Assembly: GCA_029561355.1 (NCBI GenBank)
Contig: JAKQJD010000356.1
Coordinates: 1-64,000 of the forward strand
Length of the DNA stretch: 64,000 bases
From: Bacteroidota bacterium
GTDB taxonomy: Bacteria; Bacteroidota; Bacteroidia; Chitinophagales; Saprospiraceae
Direction: 5' to 3'
How positions within the stretch are numbered: position 1 is the stretch's first letter; each line of letters opens with the position of its first letter. This document shows, in pieces, positions 34,349 to 45,300 of this stretch. The translations under genes were made by a program, and so were the position numbers. The notes under the pieces were generated by a model, which was given only the letters and a program-made list of their open reading frames with translations, was not told where the DNA came from and ran no database searches.

Positions 34349-35381
34349 ACAACTTGTAATCTGTTTTTTTAAAACCTTGTGTAAATTTTTCAATATCATT
34401 TTTTTCTACTTCCCAAATAGCAACTCCTCCCCAAGAAGCCATACTGTACAACTTGGTTTTGTTAAAAAACTGGAAAACTATTTTTTGACAAAATCTGTCG
34501 AAAGAACAGCCCAGCACTTCAGTTCTGTTAGAATCTATTTTTTCATTAATAGAAATGATAGGCTCATCTTTGAATACAATACCATTGACAACAAAAAAAT
34601 TCTCTAATCCGTAATTACCGACAATATTCTTTTCCGTCAGTTCATATTGATTCCAATTCATGAACTGATCCGGCTTTATCAACCCTTCTTCAACATATTT
34701 TTTAAGTTGAGATGTTAGTCTAAAATCATTTTGCTGATAAGCATGGATAAGTACAACATTTAATGGAAACGTATTTATTAGAAATGTTGTATCATTTAAA
34801 AAAAAACAACCAATCTTTTGATCTACAGGGTACCCCCTCTTTTCAAAAAACTCGATTAATTCTGTAACTAGGTCGTTTGTTATTTTTTTTCTGGCGCCTT
34901 CGTCATACAGATGTCGATTACGGTATATATTCTGATCTTTCGCATGAACATATTCTACATAATATCTTGCTTCCCAGTTAGTTGTACGATGAAAATTCAA
35001 CCTCAATGCAGGGAATGAATTCATGAATTCGATCCAGTAATTACTTTCTCTGAATTTATAAAATGTACTTTTTTTCATAAAAAAGTTAATAGGGAACCCT
35101 CTTAATGCAAGGCTGTCAAATAGTTGTCTTGTGTGTTGAAAGTCGCTTATTTGAGTGTACACAATAGCTGCATTATACAGATCATTAGTATGTATATATG
35201 TTCTCATTTTAAAAGCCGATTCATATAACGAAACCGCTTTGTTCAAATTATTTTCCGTGATTGCAATTTCAGCGCTATCAATTAATTGACAATACGCTCG
35301 AGTAATTTCTTTTTTCTGTGCCACAACAGAAGTAATAGAAAACATACACAAAACAGCAAAATAATTTCTTTTTCGCATCAT
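34329..35381 (-). CDS. Exported TPR/DUF6624-like protein (cassette C)
   Basis: 350 aa with a signal peptide (MMRKRNYFAVLCMFSITSVVAQ). A TPR-like region follows (AEIAITENNLNKAVSLYESA, YNAAIVYTQISDFQHTRQLF). A diverged C-terminal part aligns in pattern with the DUF6624-like end of the cassette A protein: LIHAYQQND, EEGLIKPDQFMNWNQYELTEKNIVGNYG and NEKIDSNRTEVLGCSFDRFC. The assignment to DUF6624 is my inference and less certain than for 28559-29509. The gene lies between the precursor and gwsG, overlapping gwsG by 20 bp, so it is part of the operon. Exported partner of unknown role. Confidence 0.7.
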   Translation of the reverse strand: MMRKRNYFAVLCMFSITSVVAQKKEITRAYCQLIDSAEIAITENNLNKAVSLYESAFKMRTYIHTNDLYNAAIVYTQISDFQHTRQLFDSLALRGFPINFFMKKSTFYKFRESNYWIEFMNSFPALRLNFHRTTNWEARYYVEYVHAKDQNIYRNRHLYDEGARKKITNDLVTELIEFFEKRGYPVDQKIGCFFLNDTTFLINTFPLNVVLIHAYQQNDFRLTSQLKKYVEEGLIKPDQFMNWNQYELTEKNIVGNYGLENFFVVNGIVFKDEPIISINEKIDSNRTEVLGCSFDRFCQKIVFQFFNKTKLYSMASWGGVAIWEVEKNDIEKFTQGFKKTDYKLYDSNNQ

Positions 35382-35490
35382 GATTGAAAAGGTTTATCAT
35401 TAGTTGAGAAGTTTGTCATTATATTACATAGAGCATGCTCAGAATTTTTCCCATCCTGAACACGCCCTTATATAGATAATCTCTCAAACG

Positions 35491-35742
35491 TTATGCTCCC
35501 AATCCCGGTTCACACCCGGCTACAACAACTCCATTATCGTCTTTTCTGCAATAACCGTACTTTGTTGTTGTGTCATCGTCGTTTACCGTATCAGATGACC
35601 AGGTAATTTTAGCACTACTGGCCTGGCCTGGGCTTGCTGTAGTTGAACCACTTCCGGTAGGAGTGGCGCCACCAATTACTCGTCTCAGTTTTGACTTGGA
35701 AAGTGCAGCATCGTCGAAGAGGTTTAATGATAATTTTTCCAT
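35491..35742 (-). CDS. Double-glycine-leader precursor peptide (cassette C)
   Basis: 83 aa. A 25-residue leader MEKLSLNLFDDAALSKSKLR + RVIGG, of the kind found in Bacteroidota natural-product precursors, ends in GG. The ~58-residue core begins ATPTGSGSTTASPGQ and contains SSDTVNDDDTTTKYGYCRKDD and two cysteines. It is rich in Thr/Ser/Lys and Asp, suiting ATP-grasp crosslinking. It is the first structural gene of the maturation operon, 109 bp before the TPR/DUF6624-like gene and just after the HTH gene. Cleavage after GG by the C39 peptidase at 36220-38454 is expected. Confidence 0.85.
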   Translation of the reverse strand: MEKLSLNLFDDAALSKSKLRRVIGGATPTGSGSTTASPGQASSAKITWSSDTVNDDDTTTKYGYCRKDDNGVVVAGCEPGLGA

Positions 35743-35832
35743 TTTTTAAGTTTTATTATTTTTCCTTCCTCTTTTTATTTGCCATTATTCCATAAAGATA
35801 ATGGCTGGGTGGCAGGTTTCCCCACTCTTACC

Positions 35833-36183
35833 TCACTGCGCATCATGAGTAAAAGCATGACAAATATCCAACCCACCACTGCCATAATCTGACAGTCTCC
35901 CAAAAATATCCATCTTTTTTTCTCCTCCCCGAATAAACACCAGTCTCTCCTGCCCCACCACAACAGAAAACTCAATTTTCACTGCTGTTTCATAATAGTA
36001 GCATTCCTTCTGTTTGTCATACGCGATCGGAAATCCCTGGTCTTTCAACTCCTCCAGCAGCCGGTACAATTTACGTTCGCTCACCTCCAGGCGGCTCGCC
36101 AGTTGCACGGGTGTGCCGGTTGCCTGCATCCGGATCAGTTGATCGATGCGCTGCAGCATGAATAAATCATCAAAAAGGTTCAT
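35833..36183 (-). CDS. HTH-domain protein, probable regulator of the peptide operon
   Basis: 116 aa. Residues ~8-70 form a winged-helix pattern (MLQRIDQLIRMQATGTPVQLA, RLEVSERKLYRLLEELKDQG, FPIAYDKQKECYYY). Short HTH proteins of this kind often sit next to Bacteroidota peptide-export loci. The last ~35 residues (FIRGGEKKMDIFGRLSDYG...) extend beyond the usual end near VKIEFSV and may be a read-through tail. It is 36 bp after the exporter gene. Likely regulates the precursor promoter 90 bp downstream, by inference. Confidence 0.7.
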   Translation of the reverse strand: MNLFDDLFMLQRIDQLIRMQATGTPVQLASRLEVSERKLYRLLEELKDQGFPIAYDKQKECYYYETAVKIEFSVVVGQERLVFIRGGEKKMDIFGRLSDYGSGGLDICHAFTHDAQ

Positions 36184-36219
36184 AAAAAAGCGATTTATCA
36201 GGTAATCGATGAGGTGGTT

Positions 36220-38454
36220 TCAAGAGCCGAGTTCCAGTTGATTTTTCACCAATTCATAATAAGCGCCCCTGCGCGCCACCAGTTCTTCATGCGTACCGAG
36301 TTCCGACACCACGCCGTGTTCCAGCACCACAATCTGATCGGCATGGCGCACCGTGCTCAGCCGATGCGCCACTACGACTACCGTTTTATGCTGATAAAAT
36401 CCCTGGAGGTTTTCAACGATCGCGCGTTCGTTGTTGGCATCCAGTGCGTTGGTGGCCTCGTCGAAGAATAAAAAATCCGGGCTTTTGTACACCGCACGGG
36501 CGATCAGCATTCTTTGGCGCTGACCCTGGCTGATGCCGTTGCCTTGCGCGCCTATTTTGGTATTGTAGCCCAGCGGCAGTTCATCGATAAACGACCGGAT
36601 ATGGGCCACTTCTACCGCCTGCCACAGTTTTAACTTGTCGGGGTATTCGTCGCACTCCGAAATATTGTTGGCGATGGTATCCGAAAACAAAAAGCCGTCC
36701 TGCAACACCGCGCCGCAGCGCTGCCGCCAAACGGAAGGCGCGATGGTCCGCATCGGGAGCGCGCCGATGTGAATGCTGCCCTGCGTGGGCTGGTAAAAAC
36801 CGAGCAACAACTTCAGCAAAGTGGTTTTTCCGCTGCCGCTCATCCCGACTACGGCGGTCACCTTGCCTTGGGGAATAATGAGGTTCAGGTTTTTGAGCAC
36901 ATCGTCCTGCAAGGCGTTATACCGGAACGACAAGTTGTTCAACTGAATATCGCCCTGAAACCGGGCCACGGCGTCTTGCGGCGTCCCATGCAGCATATCG
37001 CTGTGCAAGGCTGCACCCGGCATCGCCTGCGTATCCTCATCGGGCTGGTTCCGTATTTCTGCCATTCTTTCCAGGCTGATGCGCGCATCCTGGGCCGAGC
37101 GCACAAATGCGATAAACTGCTGCAAGGGCGCGTCTAACTGGCCTACCATATATTGTATGGCCAGCATCATGCCCAGCGTCATGTCGCCTTCCACCACCGC
37201 ACGGGCCGCCAGAAAGGTGATAAAGATGTTTTTGGTCTGGTTGATAAAGCCTGCACCTGCTTCCTGCCACTGCGACAGATCGAGCGAGCGAAGGCTGGTG
37301 TGGAACAATTTGGCCTGTATGCCTGCCCATACCCAGCGCCGCTTGCGTTCCGAACCCTGCAGTTTGATTTCCTGCATGCCCTGAATCATCTCTATCAGAG
37401 TGCTGCTGTTCTCTCCCGACTGCTGAAACCTCAGGTAGTCCAGTTCCTTGCGCCTGCGCAGGAAAAACAGTATCCAGCCCGTGTACAGCAATGCAGCCAG
37501 CATAAAAATGCCGAAAACAGCCGGGCTGTACAGCAGCAGAATAAACCCGAATACGAGGAAATTGAGCGCCGAAAACAGAATGCGTAGTACGGAGCCCGTC
37601 AGAAACGACTCCACCCGGCTTTGGTCGCCGATGCGTTGCAGCAGGTCGCCGGTCATTTTAGTATCGAAAAAACCGATGGGCAGCCGCATGAGTTTGGACA
37701 GGAAATCGCTGATCATGGCCACGTTGATCCGCGCGCCTATGAAGAGGATGATCCGGCTTTGCAGAAACTGCACCACGATCTGACTACTGAAAAGCATCAG
37801 TTGCCCGATCAGGATCAGGTTGATAAACCCGAGGTTGCGGTTGTTGATGCCCGTATCGACGATGCTTTGGGTCAAAAACGGAAAAGCCAGCAGCAACAGG
37901 CTGCCCAGGAGTGTGCCGAGCAACAGTTGCAGCATCAGGCGGCGGAACGGCCGGACGTACGAGAACAGTTGCAGCAGGCTGATGCGCTCTTCCGGCAGGT
38001 CATGTTCCATCCGGTAAAACTGCGGGGTAGGCTCCAGCAGGATCAGGATACCTTTCCCTGCATCGCTGGTCCATGACTTTTCGAAACCGGCACGGGGCAC
38101 TTTGATTTTCCCTTCGGCGGGATCGGCAATCCAGACGTAGCGGGGGCTGATTTTGTACACCACTACGAAGTGCCGCTGGTTCCAGTGCGCAATACAGGGA
38201 AGCGGCGCCGTCAGCAGGCAAGCCGTTTCCTGCCCGCTGTCATAAGGCACTTTGACAGTCATGGATCGGAAACCGATGGTTTCTGCGGCTTCCATGATGC
38301 CTTGCGCCGACACGCCTTCCCGACTCAGGAAACTGTGGTCGCGCAGGAAAGTCAACGGATATTTGCGACCGTGTGCGGCGGCGGCCATCATCAGACAGGC
38401 AGGGCCGCAGTCCATGGCATCGCGCTGGCGGTAAAAGGGGAAGGTTCGGGTCAT
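36220..38454 (-). CDS. C39-peptidase-containing ABC exporter (bacteriocin type)
   Basis: 744 aa. N-terminal C39 peptidase (about 1-140): catalytic Cys in QRDAMDCGPACL, His in WNQRHFVVVYK and Asp in WIADPAEG. Transmembrane domain with about six helices (about 165-460). C-terminal ATPase with Walker A GMSGSGKTTLLKLLLG, signature ISQGQRQRMLIARA, Walker B FLFFDEATNALD and H-loop VVVAHRLS. It cuts double-glycine leaders and pumps the peptide across the inner membrane with HlyD. Its position at the head of cassette C and the GG leaders of both precursors fit this role. GC-richer than the maturase genes. Confidence 0.95.
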   Translation of the reverse strand: MTRTFPFYRQRDAMDCGPACLMMAAAAHGRKYPLTFLRDHSFLSREGVSAQGIMEAAETIGFRSMTVKVPYDSGQETACLLTAPLPCIAHWNQRHFVVVYKISPRYVWIADPAEGKIKVPRAGFEKSWTSDAGKGILILLEPTPQFYRMEHDLPEERISLLQLFSYVRPFRRLMLQLLLGTLLGSLLLLAFPFLTQSIVDTGINNRNLGFINLILIGQLMLFSSQIVVQFLQSRIILFIGARINVAMISDFLSKLMRLPIGFFDTKMTGDLLQRIGDQSRVESFLTGSVLRILFSALNFLVFGFILLLYSPAVFGIFMLAALLYTGWILFFLRRRKELDYLRFQQSGENSSTLIEMIQGMQEIKLQGSERKRRWVWAGIQAKLFHTSLRSLDLSQWQEAGAGFINQTKNIFITFLAARAVVEGDMTLGMMLAIQYMVGQLDAPLQQFIAFVRSAQDARISLERMAEIRNQPDEDTQAMPGAALHSDMLHGTPQDAVARFQGDIQLNNLSFRYNALQDDVLKNLNLIIPQGKVTAVVGMSGSGKTTLLKLLLGFYQPTQGSIHIGALPMRTIAPSVWRQRCGAVLQDGFLFSDTIANNISECDEYPDKLKLWQAVEVAHIRSFIDELPLGYNTKIGAQGNGISQGQRQRMLIARAVYKSPDFLFFDEATNALDANNERAIVENLQGFYQHKTVVVVAHRLSTVRHADQIVVLEHGVVSELGTHEELVARRGAYYELVKNQLELGS

Positions 38455-38700
38455 AAATGAATGAAGTATCTTGTTCCGAAAGTGATATGCGGAAAAACAA
38501 GCATACTTATCCTGACCTTACAAGGGTATAACTCCGAAGAGAAAACGAGGAGGAAAGAGGCGGGTTTTTAGAGTGTGCCATACAATGAAACGGTAGTAAG
38601 TGGTACGCACCGGGAGTGCAGTGTTGGCCCAAAAGTATATGCAGAAGTTTTAAGGTACAACCGACGGATAGTTAAAATTTCTTTTTTGATAAATTTTTGC

Positions 38701-38736
38701 CAAACAAACAAACAAACAAACAAACAAACAAACAAA
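38701..38736. repeat. (CAAA)9 microsatellite
   Basis: Nine perfect CAAA units upstream of the exporter gene (which reads away to the left). Tetranucleotide tracts can vary in number during replication; here the tract is ~245 bp from the gene start and outside any credible ORF. Confidence 0.95.
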
Positions 38737-38838
38737 CACAGTACATAATTCCAACTCATGGCAGTCATGCGTGGAAATACTGCCAGGGCAAACGAATTAA
38801 AATGGACGCCAACAAGGGTGGTATACGTCTTCCGCCCG

Positions 38839-39090
38839 TCCAATACGTTTCCTACACTCTCCGACCCGTTTCCCATACCCTCCAATACGTAATTTACCCC
38901 GTCAGATACGTCTGTTTGACCGTCTGACACGTCCGCTTGACCATCAGATACGTCCGACACCTATCCAAACCGCTCGCCCACGTGTTAGGATAGGTGCGCC
39001 ACCTATCCAGATACATCCGACACGTATCCAGATAGGTAAAACACGTATTAGAATAGGTAGCACAACCTGTCAGGATACATCAGCCACGTA
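38839..39090. repeat. Degenerate 21-bp tandem array, 12 units
   Basis: Twelve consecutive 21-base units can be laid out from 38839 to 39090 without gaps (consensus roughly TCAGATACGTCCGACACCTAT; ATACGT or ATAGGT recurs at units' positions 5-10). A further unit fits just before (38818-38838). The gene-free stretch 38455-39346 holds this array, the CAAA tract and a GATAAC-type simple repeat. On the minus strand part of the array translates to heptads such as VSDGQAD, but frames are broken by stops upstream, so it is not a gene. Confidence 0.85.
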
Positions 39091-39250
39091 TTTGCCGGTC
39101 AAAAGAACGTATTCAGGGGTATCCCGGACCTGAAATTTTGCTATACCGGAGATGTCACCTGTCCGTAACTCACAGATGACACCTCCGGCCACTTTTTTCA
39201 GGCAAATTCAATTCTATTCCCGAAGCAGAAATCCCAAGCGCCCCCACCCT

Positions 39251-39277
39251 GATAACTAATAACCAATAACTGATAAC
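39251..39277. repeat. AATAACC/GATAAC simple repeat
   Basis: Short repeats of GATAACTAATAACCAATAAC type, the reverse complement of the GGTTATT repeat at 20550-20594, just downstream of the giant gene's terminator. Suggests an intergenic repeat family scattered in the genome. Confidence 0.65.
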
Positions 39278-39317
39278 AAAAAAGAAAAAAGCCCGCCCCG
39301 GCAAAGCCGGAGCGGGC
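39278..39317 (-). terminator. Intrinsic terminator of the giant surface-protein gene
   Basis: Hairpin 39291-39317 with 12-bp GC-rich arms (GCCCGCCCCGGC / GCCGGAGCGGGC, one mismatch) and an AAA loop. On the minus strand it is followed by TTTTTTCTTTTTT. It lies 30 bp after the stop codon at 39347. Confidence 0.9.
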
Positions 39318-39346
39318 GCAAATTCCATCAGGATACGTTCACAGGA

Positions 39347-42300
39347 TTAGTTTCTGGTTTGAATCATTGTTCGTGTCGCCGCGTCGGTTGGTGTCGATAC
39401 TTTGTAGTACAACAGGCCGTTGGCGTTCAGGTCTTTGCTCTCGATGGTGACAGCGTTGTAACCTTTCGCGTAATCGCCTTTTTGTGTAAACAGCATCCGG
39501 CCGGTTTCATCGTATACCGTCAGCGTGGCGCTCGTTGCTTCCGGGAGGAAGAAACCGACAACTGTGCGGTCGATGAATGGGTTCGGCTGGTTCTGATACA
39601 GTTCGAAGCGTTGCGTTGCGAGGGTCAGGGATCCGTCTTTCTCATGGAAGCGGAAACCTACCTGCATTTTATCGCCATTGCGTCCGTAAGCCTCGGCTTT
39701 GGTGATGCTGCCCGATACTTCGAGCATGTCACTGATACGGCCGGCAGTTCTTGCGCGGAAGCGGATCGAGAAGGTTGCGTTGCCGTCGGCGCTCCAACTG
39801 GTTGTCAGGGCGTGTTTGGCTGCGAAGACTGCGAAGTTCGTAGCATCCATGTTATTGCCCGGCAGGATATCGAGCACTTCCAGGTCGCCGGTATTCAGCG
39901 TGAACTGGTAGCCTTTCACCTGTTCGGCCGTAGCAAAGGATACGGTGAACGTTTCGCCGGCTTTTACCTTCCGGTCATCCACGTCGAAGAGCAACATGCC
40001 CTGCGAGCGTTCTTCTATACTCATCATGCTGTTCGGCAGCGCAGTGTTGTTCACGTCGCCGATTTTCACAGCGATGAAGTTGTCGGCCATATGGTCGTTG
40101 CCGATGGCTTGTACGGATCTGTTTTCAGGGAACTGCGATGCAAACGGATTGGTCGGTTCCGGGAACACGTAGTCCTGATCTACAAAGCGCCAGGAAGTGT
40201 TGTTCGGCAGTTCCGTGTAAATACCCAGGATCAGTTTGCGCAGTTCGATGACGTCGAAGGTGGTGATAGAGCCGCTTCTGTTGGCGTCGGCTGCGATCAT
40301 TTTGTACGGCGAATCGAGCAGTTCGGTAGCCAGGATGTGTTTTTCCAGCAACACCAGGTCGTACGTCGTAACACCGTTGGACGGGTTGTCGTCTTTCGTC
40401 GGCGTCAGCGTGTAGTCGGAGCCCAGCGGCAGTGCGTGGTCGAACATATAGTGTCCGTCGTCTTCCGTCAGGTAAATGGCCTCCACGTTCGGGTGTTCAG
40501 GCATTTGACCTTGCAGTTCGACGTATCCGGATTCTACCATTTCACCCTGTTCCGTCACCAGCGCACCTGCTACGGAAGCATTGTCGTCGTTGACGTTGTT
40601 GAGTACGCTCACCGTAAACTCTTCCGTATCGGAGCAGGCGCCCATGGTAGCCGTTACCGTCACCGTAGCCGCGCCCACCGTAGTGGTGAATGGCAGGATG
40701 ATCGGGAAGAGGCTGGTAGCCGTGCCATTCGGCAGGCCGACCGATGTGCCACCCGTCCAGGTGAAGTCTGCACCCCACGTCGTCGTTTGCAGTACGATCG
40801 GGCCGATCTGTGTGCCGGCATTCACCGGACCGTAGTTCGGGATCGGAATGATCGAGAACGGAACCGCATCCGTCACCTCGGCGAAACTCACCACCGTGCA
40901 ACCGTTGCCGTCTTTCACCGTCACCGTGTACATGCCTGCTTCCAGGTTGTTGATGGCAGAACCGCTGTTCGCGCTCGGGCCTGTGACTACACCGGTCGAC
41001 CACGTGAACGTGTAGTTTGCAGGACCGTCGGTGATTTCGGCGATGATCGCTCCGGCATTTGCACCGGTACAAGTATTGTCGATGATATTCAGCGCAACAC
41101 CAGGGCTCGAAAGCACATTGAGTTGCAGAATATCTACATCGTAGCAGCCCGAAGCATTTTCAACACGCGCCCAGATGTAACCGGTTGCGGAGTTGTACGG
41201 GGAAGTCAGCGGGTTGACGCCTGCTTCCGCTTCGGATTGCGAATCGTAGTATGTTACAGTCAGACCAGGTACACCGTCGGTTACCTGTGCATTCGCGTTG
41301 GTCAGGGTAAACGTACCCATCATGCCGTCGAATACATCCGGGCAAACTTTCAGTTGACCTACGTGCGCTACCGGCAGCGGATTCACATTCAGTGAAACCG
41401 GCACTACCACTACTCCACCATTGTTCGACAGTACGCGGGCAAAAATCTGCGTATTGTCTGCACCGGTGTACGGGCTGGACAGGCTGGCCTGGCCATTCTG
41501 TGCCTGTGCGGCTGTCACGTGGTAAGTTACCGTTGCGTTGCCGCCCGGGTCAACCTGGTTGTCGGCTTCGGTCAGGTTAAACTGGCCGAGGTTCGAACCT
41601 GCTTCGATTGCGCATGCTTCCAGGCTGGCGAGGTTGTCCGAGAGGAAACCTGCATCCAGCGTATGGTCGCTGCAACCTGCCATACCGGTCGTGTAGGCAA
41701 TGGCCGGGAAGTCGTTCCACGGTTTGCCTGCCGCATCGGCGATGGTAGCGTCGGAGTCGTTCCAGTCGGGATGCCAGCCTGCGCCGACATTCGCGATGGT
41801 CAGTTGGTATTCCGTGCCGCTGATCGTCAGTTTGCTGGTGCTGGTATTGAACTGGTTGCTGGTGCCGTTCGTACCGAATACGATCTGGTAAGCCGTCAGC
41901 GAACGCAGGCTGTCGAAGCCAGGGGTCGAGGTCCAGTTTTCACCCGGCGTACCGATGCCGGTGAAGTAGTACTCGCCTTTGCTGTTCGTTGTCGTCCAGG
42001 CCAGCAGCGCGTTGGTCGTTGCGTCGTAGAGGCTCACGCTCACACCCGGGATCGGGTCTTCGCAGGCATCCTGCACGCCGTCGCCGTTCAGGTCGTTCCA
42101 CACGTAGTTACCGATCTGGATCGGAGCCGGGTTGCAAAGCGCTTCCAGGTCGCCGATACTGTTCGCCATACCGATACCTACCGTGTTGGCGGTCGGGTCG
42201 AGGAGCGTCAGGTCGTTGCGTGTGGTATTACCCAGTTTCAGGTCGTAGTACACAATACCGCCGCCGAAGTTGTATTCCGACGTGTTCGGGTTGTTGATCG

Positions 42301-45300
42301 CACCCAGCAGTTCGTCTTCACCCGGCACGTACAGCAGGCCGCCGCAGTCGGCATCCAGGTGCGTGAAGCGGGTGTTGTCGTAGAAGAACTCGCCGCCGCC
42401 GAGGCCGTCATTGGAGTTCGGGCCGAAGAGGCTGGTGCGGTTCAGACCCGGCACGGTGCCGTTGTTCTCGAGCGTCCAAACGCCGTTGATCGGGTATGCT
42501 GCGATGATGTCGCCGCCCGGGCTTGCAGAGATCGGGTTGCCGTCTACCGTCGTCGGACGGTGCTGGCGGTAACCGAACTGGTGACCGGTGCGGTCCATCA
42601 TAGCGATGACCATCATGCCTTCGCGGGTGATCTCAATATCGGAGATCAAAGCCTGGCCGCGGCAGCGGAATTCTGCGCCGGTCGGGCCGCCACCGATGAT
42701 CTCAAAGTTGCCGTTGAAGATCGAGGATGGTTCGCCGGAACCGGTATTCGCTACCAGGTTGCGTTCTGTGTAAACGTCTACCCACGTTTCCCATTCGCGG
42801 CATTGTGCCAGGTTCTGGTTCACACTGCCCACGATGTCGCCGTGGTTGTAGTTCGGTGCGTGGAGATCCCAGTTGAGGATCATTTTCCAGGTACCCGTTT
42901 TCACATTGTATTCGTGTATGGAAGCCGTGAGATCCATGGCAGAACCGCCATTGTTCTCACCGGTACATACACCACCTACGTAAATCTTGTTGCGGTATGC
43001 CTTGATGCCCAGCGGACGGAATACACCGTTGCCGCAGTTGGGCGCCGAGGTGATCGTCAGTTCGGTAGATGTCGGCGTGGTCAGGATGTTGTTTACGCGC
43101 ACTACGGTGCGGTTGAACAGGTTGACCGTCCACAGCGTATTTTCATCATCGGAAATGTCGATGTCGCCCAAACCTACTTTACCGATTTTACCGAATGCGT
43201 CAGCATCCATGCTCGGGATGTTCGGAGCGCTCAGGTCACCCGGACGCGTTACGTCGCCGACATTCGGAACAGTGTACAACGGCACTACAATCGGGTTGAT
43301 CGTATCGGTAAAGTCAACGCGGTAGATACCACCCAGACCGAGTTCACCCAGACCTACGTGGCGTTTCAGGAACGCCGATGCGTAGATGTAGTGGCGCGAG
43401 CGGTCGTAAGCGAGGCCGTATACCGAACCAACAAGTTCGTTGGCGTGGATATTACCGAATATTTCCGTGCGGTCGATGGCTTCGTACGGTACAAGACCCA
43501 GTACCGTTGAAGTCACTTCATCCGTTTTACCCTGTGCGAAGCAGGAGAATGCGATATCCGGTGCATTCTGGCAGTAATCGCCCGGGTAGAAGAAGCCGAC
43601 TTTCACGTTGCAGTTCGCCGATTCGATGAACTGTACGGTGGTTCCGCTTTGAACGCCTGCGAAAGCAGGTTTCATGTAGCAGGAATCAGCCACCGGTACA
43701 AATTCGACACGGTACGGGAAGTGACCCAGGCTTGGGAACACGTAAGCACCGTTTGCATCCGTCCATACGGAATCTACCGGAATCGGGTTGTTGCATTCGT
43801 ACAGGTAAACCAGTACGCTGTCCAGACCCGGTTCGTTGTCCGACATAAAGCCGTCCGTGTTATAGTCGTTGAACGCCACACCGCCGATGTTGCCGCCGAT
43901 GGAAACGCCCGTCGAGCCGGTGCACCCGCTGGCATCCGTGATCGTGATCGTGTATGTTCCAACCGGCAGGTCGCTGATCGTGAACATGTTACCCGATGTC
44001 GAGCCGGTGCCGCTGGCAACGCCATTGCTCCAGTTGTAAGTGAAAGGACCGGCGCCTGTGGAGATATTTACAATGATACCTCCGGTAGAACCGCCTTCAC
44101 AACCTACAGCACCCGTGGCAACCGCCGTAGCCACGATCGAACTGATCGGGAGTACTGCCGTCGTTACCACTTTCGAGCAACCGTCGCTGCCGGTAACCGT
44201 GATCGAGTATGTGCCTTCCGTCAGGCCGCCGATGACAAACTCATCGGTGGTAGCCGTACCGGTGCCGCTTTCCTCGCCGTTGTTCCAGTTGTACGTGTAG
44301 TTCGGTGTTCCGAAGAGTACGCCTACCGTGATCTTTCCGTCGTTGCCGCCGCAAACCGTTGCGCAGGTCGGAACTGCCGCTACGAACATTTCCGTAGGTG
44401 GCAGCATCGTTGCTACAGTGGTTGCGGAACATCCGCCGGCAGCCGTTACCGTAATGGTATAAGTGCCGGGCAGCAGGCCCTCGATTTTCACCGTATCCAT
44501 GGTGATCGGTCCGCCGTTGACAGGACCCGTCCAGGAGTACGTGTATGGTGCGTCTCCGCCAACGACGGAGATACCGAACATACCGTTGTTACCTGCGCAA
44601 GTCGGTGCGCACACGTGCTTGGTGATCAGTGTCAGCGAACCGCCGCCGCCCGGAGGCACAACCACCGTTGTGGTGGCCGTACAGTTGGATGCATTGGTCA
44701 CCGTGAAGGTGTACATACCCGGTGCGAGGCCGCTTACCGTGAATGGTTCGGTTTGAGCAGTACCGTTGCCGGTAGCCGTTCCGTTCGACCAGTTGTATGT
44801 GTACGGTGCGGAGTTACCGCCCGTCAGAATATCGATGGTTGCAGAACCGGTGCTGCTGGCACAACCCGGGCCCGTAGCCGTAGCGCTGATGGTCAGCGCC
44901 TGGAACTGGGTAACCGTTACGGTGGTGTTTGCAGAACATCCGTTCGCATCCGTTACAGTAATGTTGATCGTACCGGCCGCCAGGTTCGTGATGACAAACG
45001 AAGGCATGTTGATGCCGCTCAATTGTCCGGTAGCGCCGGTGGTCGTATTCGTCCAGTTGTAAGCATACGGGAAAGTACCGCCGCCCACATTTACCTGAAC
45101 CGTGCTGGCCGTGATACCGCAAGGCGTTGGAACGACCGTTGCCGTTACCGTAATGGCGCCGGTCGTGGTGACGTTCGCACAAGCGACTGCCGTACAACCG
45201 TTGGCATCCGTGATGGTTACACAGTGGTTGCCGCCATTGAGGCCGGTGATGGTAAACGGTTCGGTTTGAGCAGTACCTGCACCGGCGCCTGTCCACGTGA

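Noticed and set aside
35775..35975. 66-residue minus-strand frame beginning MSFLLWWGRRDW
   Set aside because: It overlaps the 3' end of the HTH gene in another frame and has no supporting context. A small membrane peptide cannot be excluded, but it is not supported.
38568..38960. 130-residue minus-strand frame with VSDGQAD heptads and a CLFV repeat
   Set aside because: It is the translation of the 21-bp tandem array and the CAAA tract; no start context, no family.
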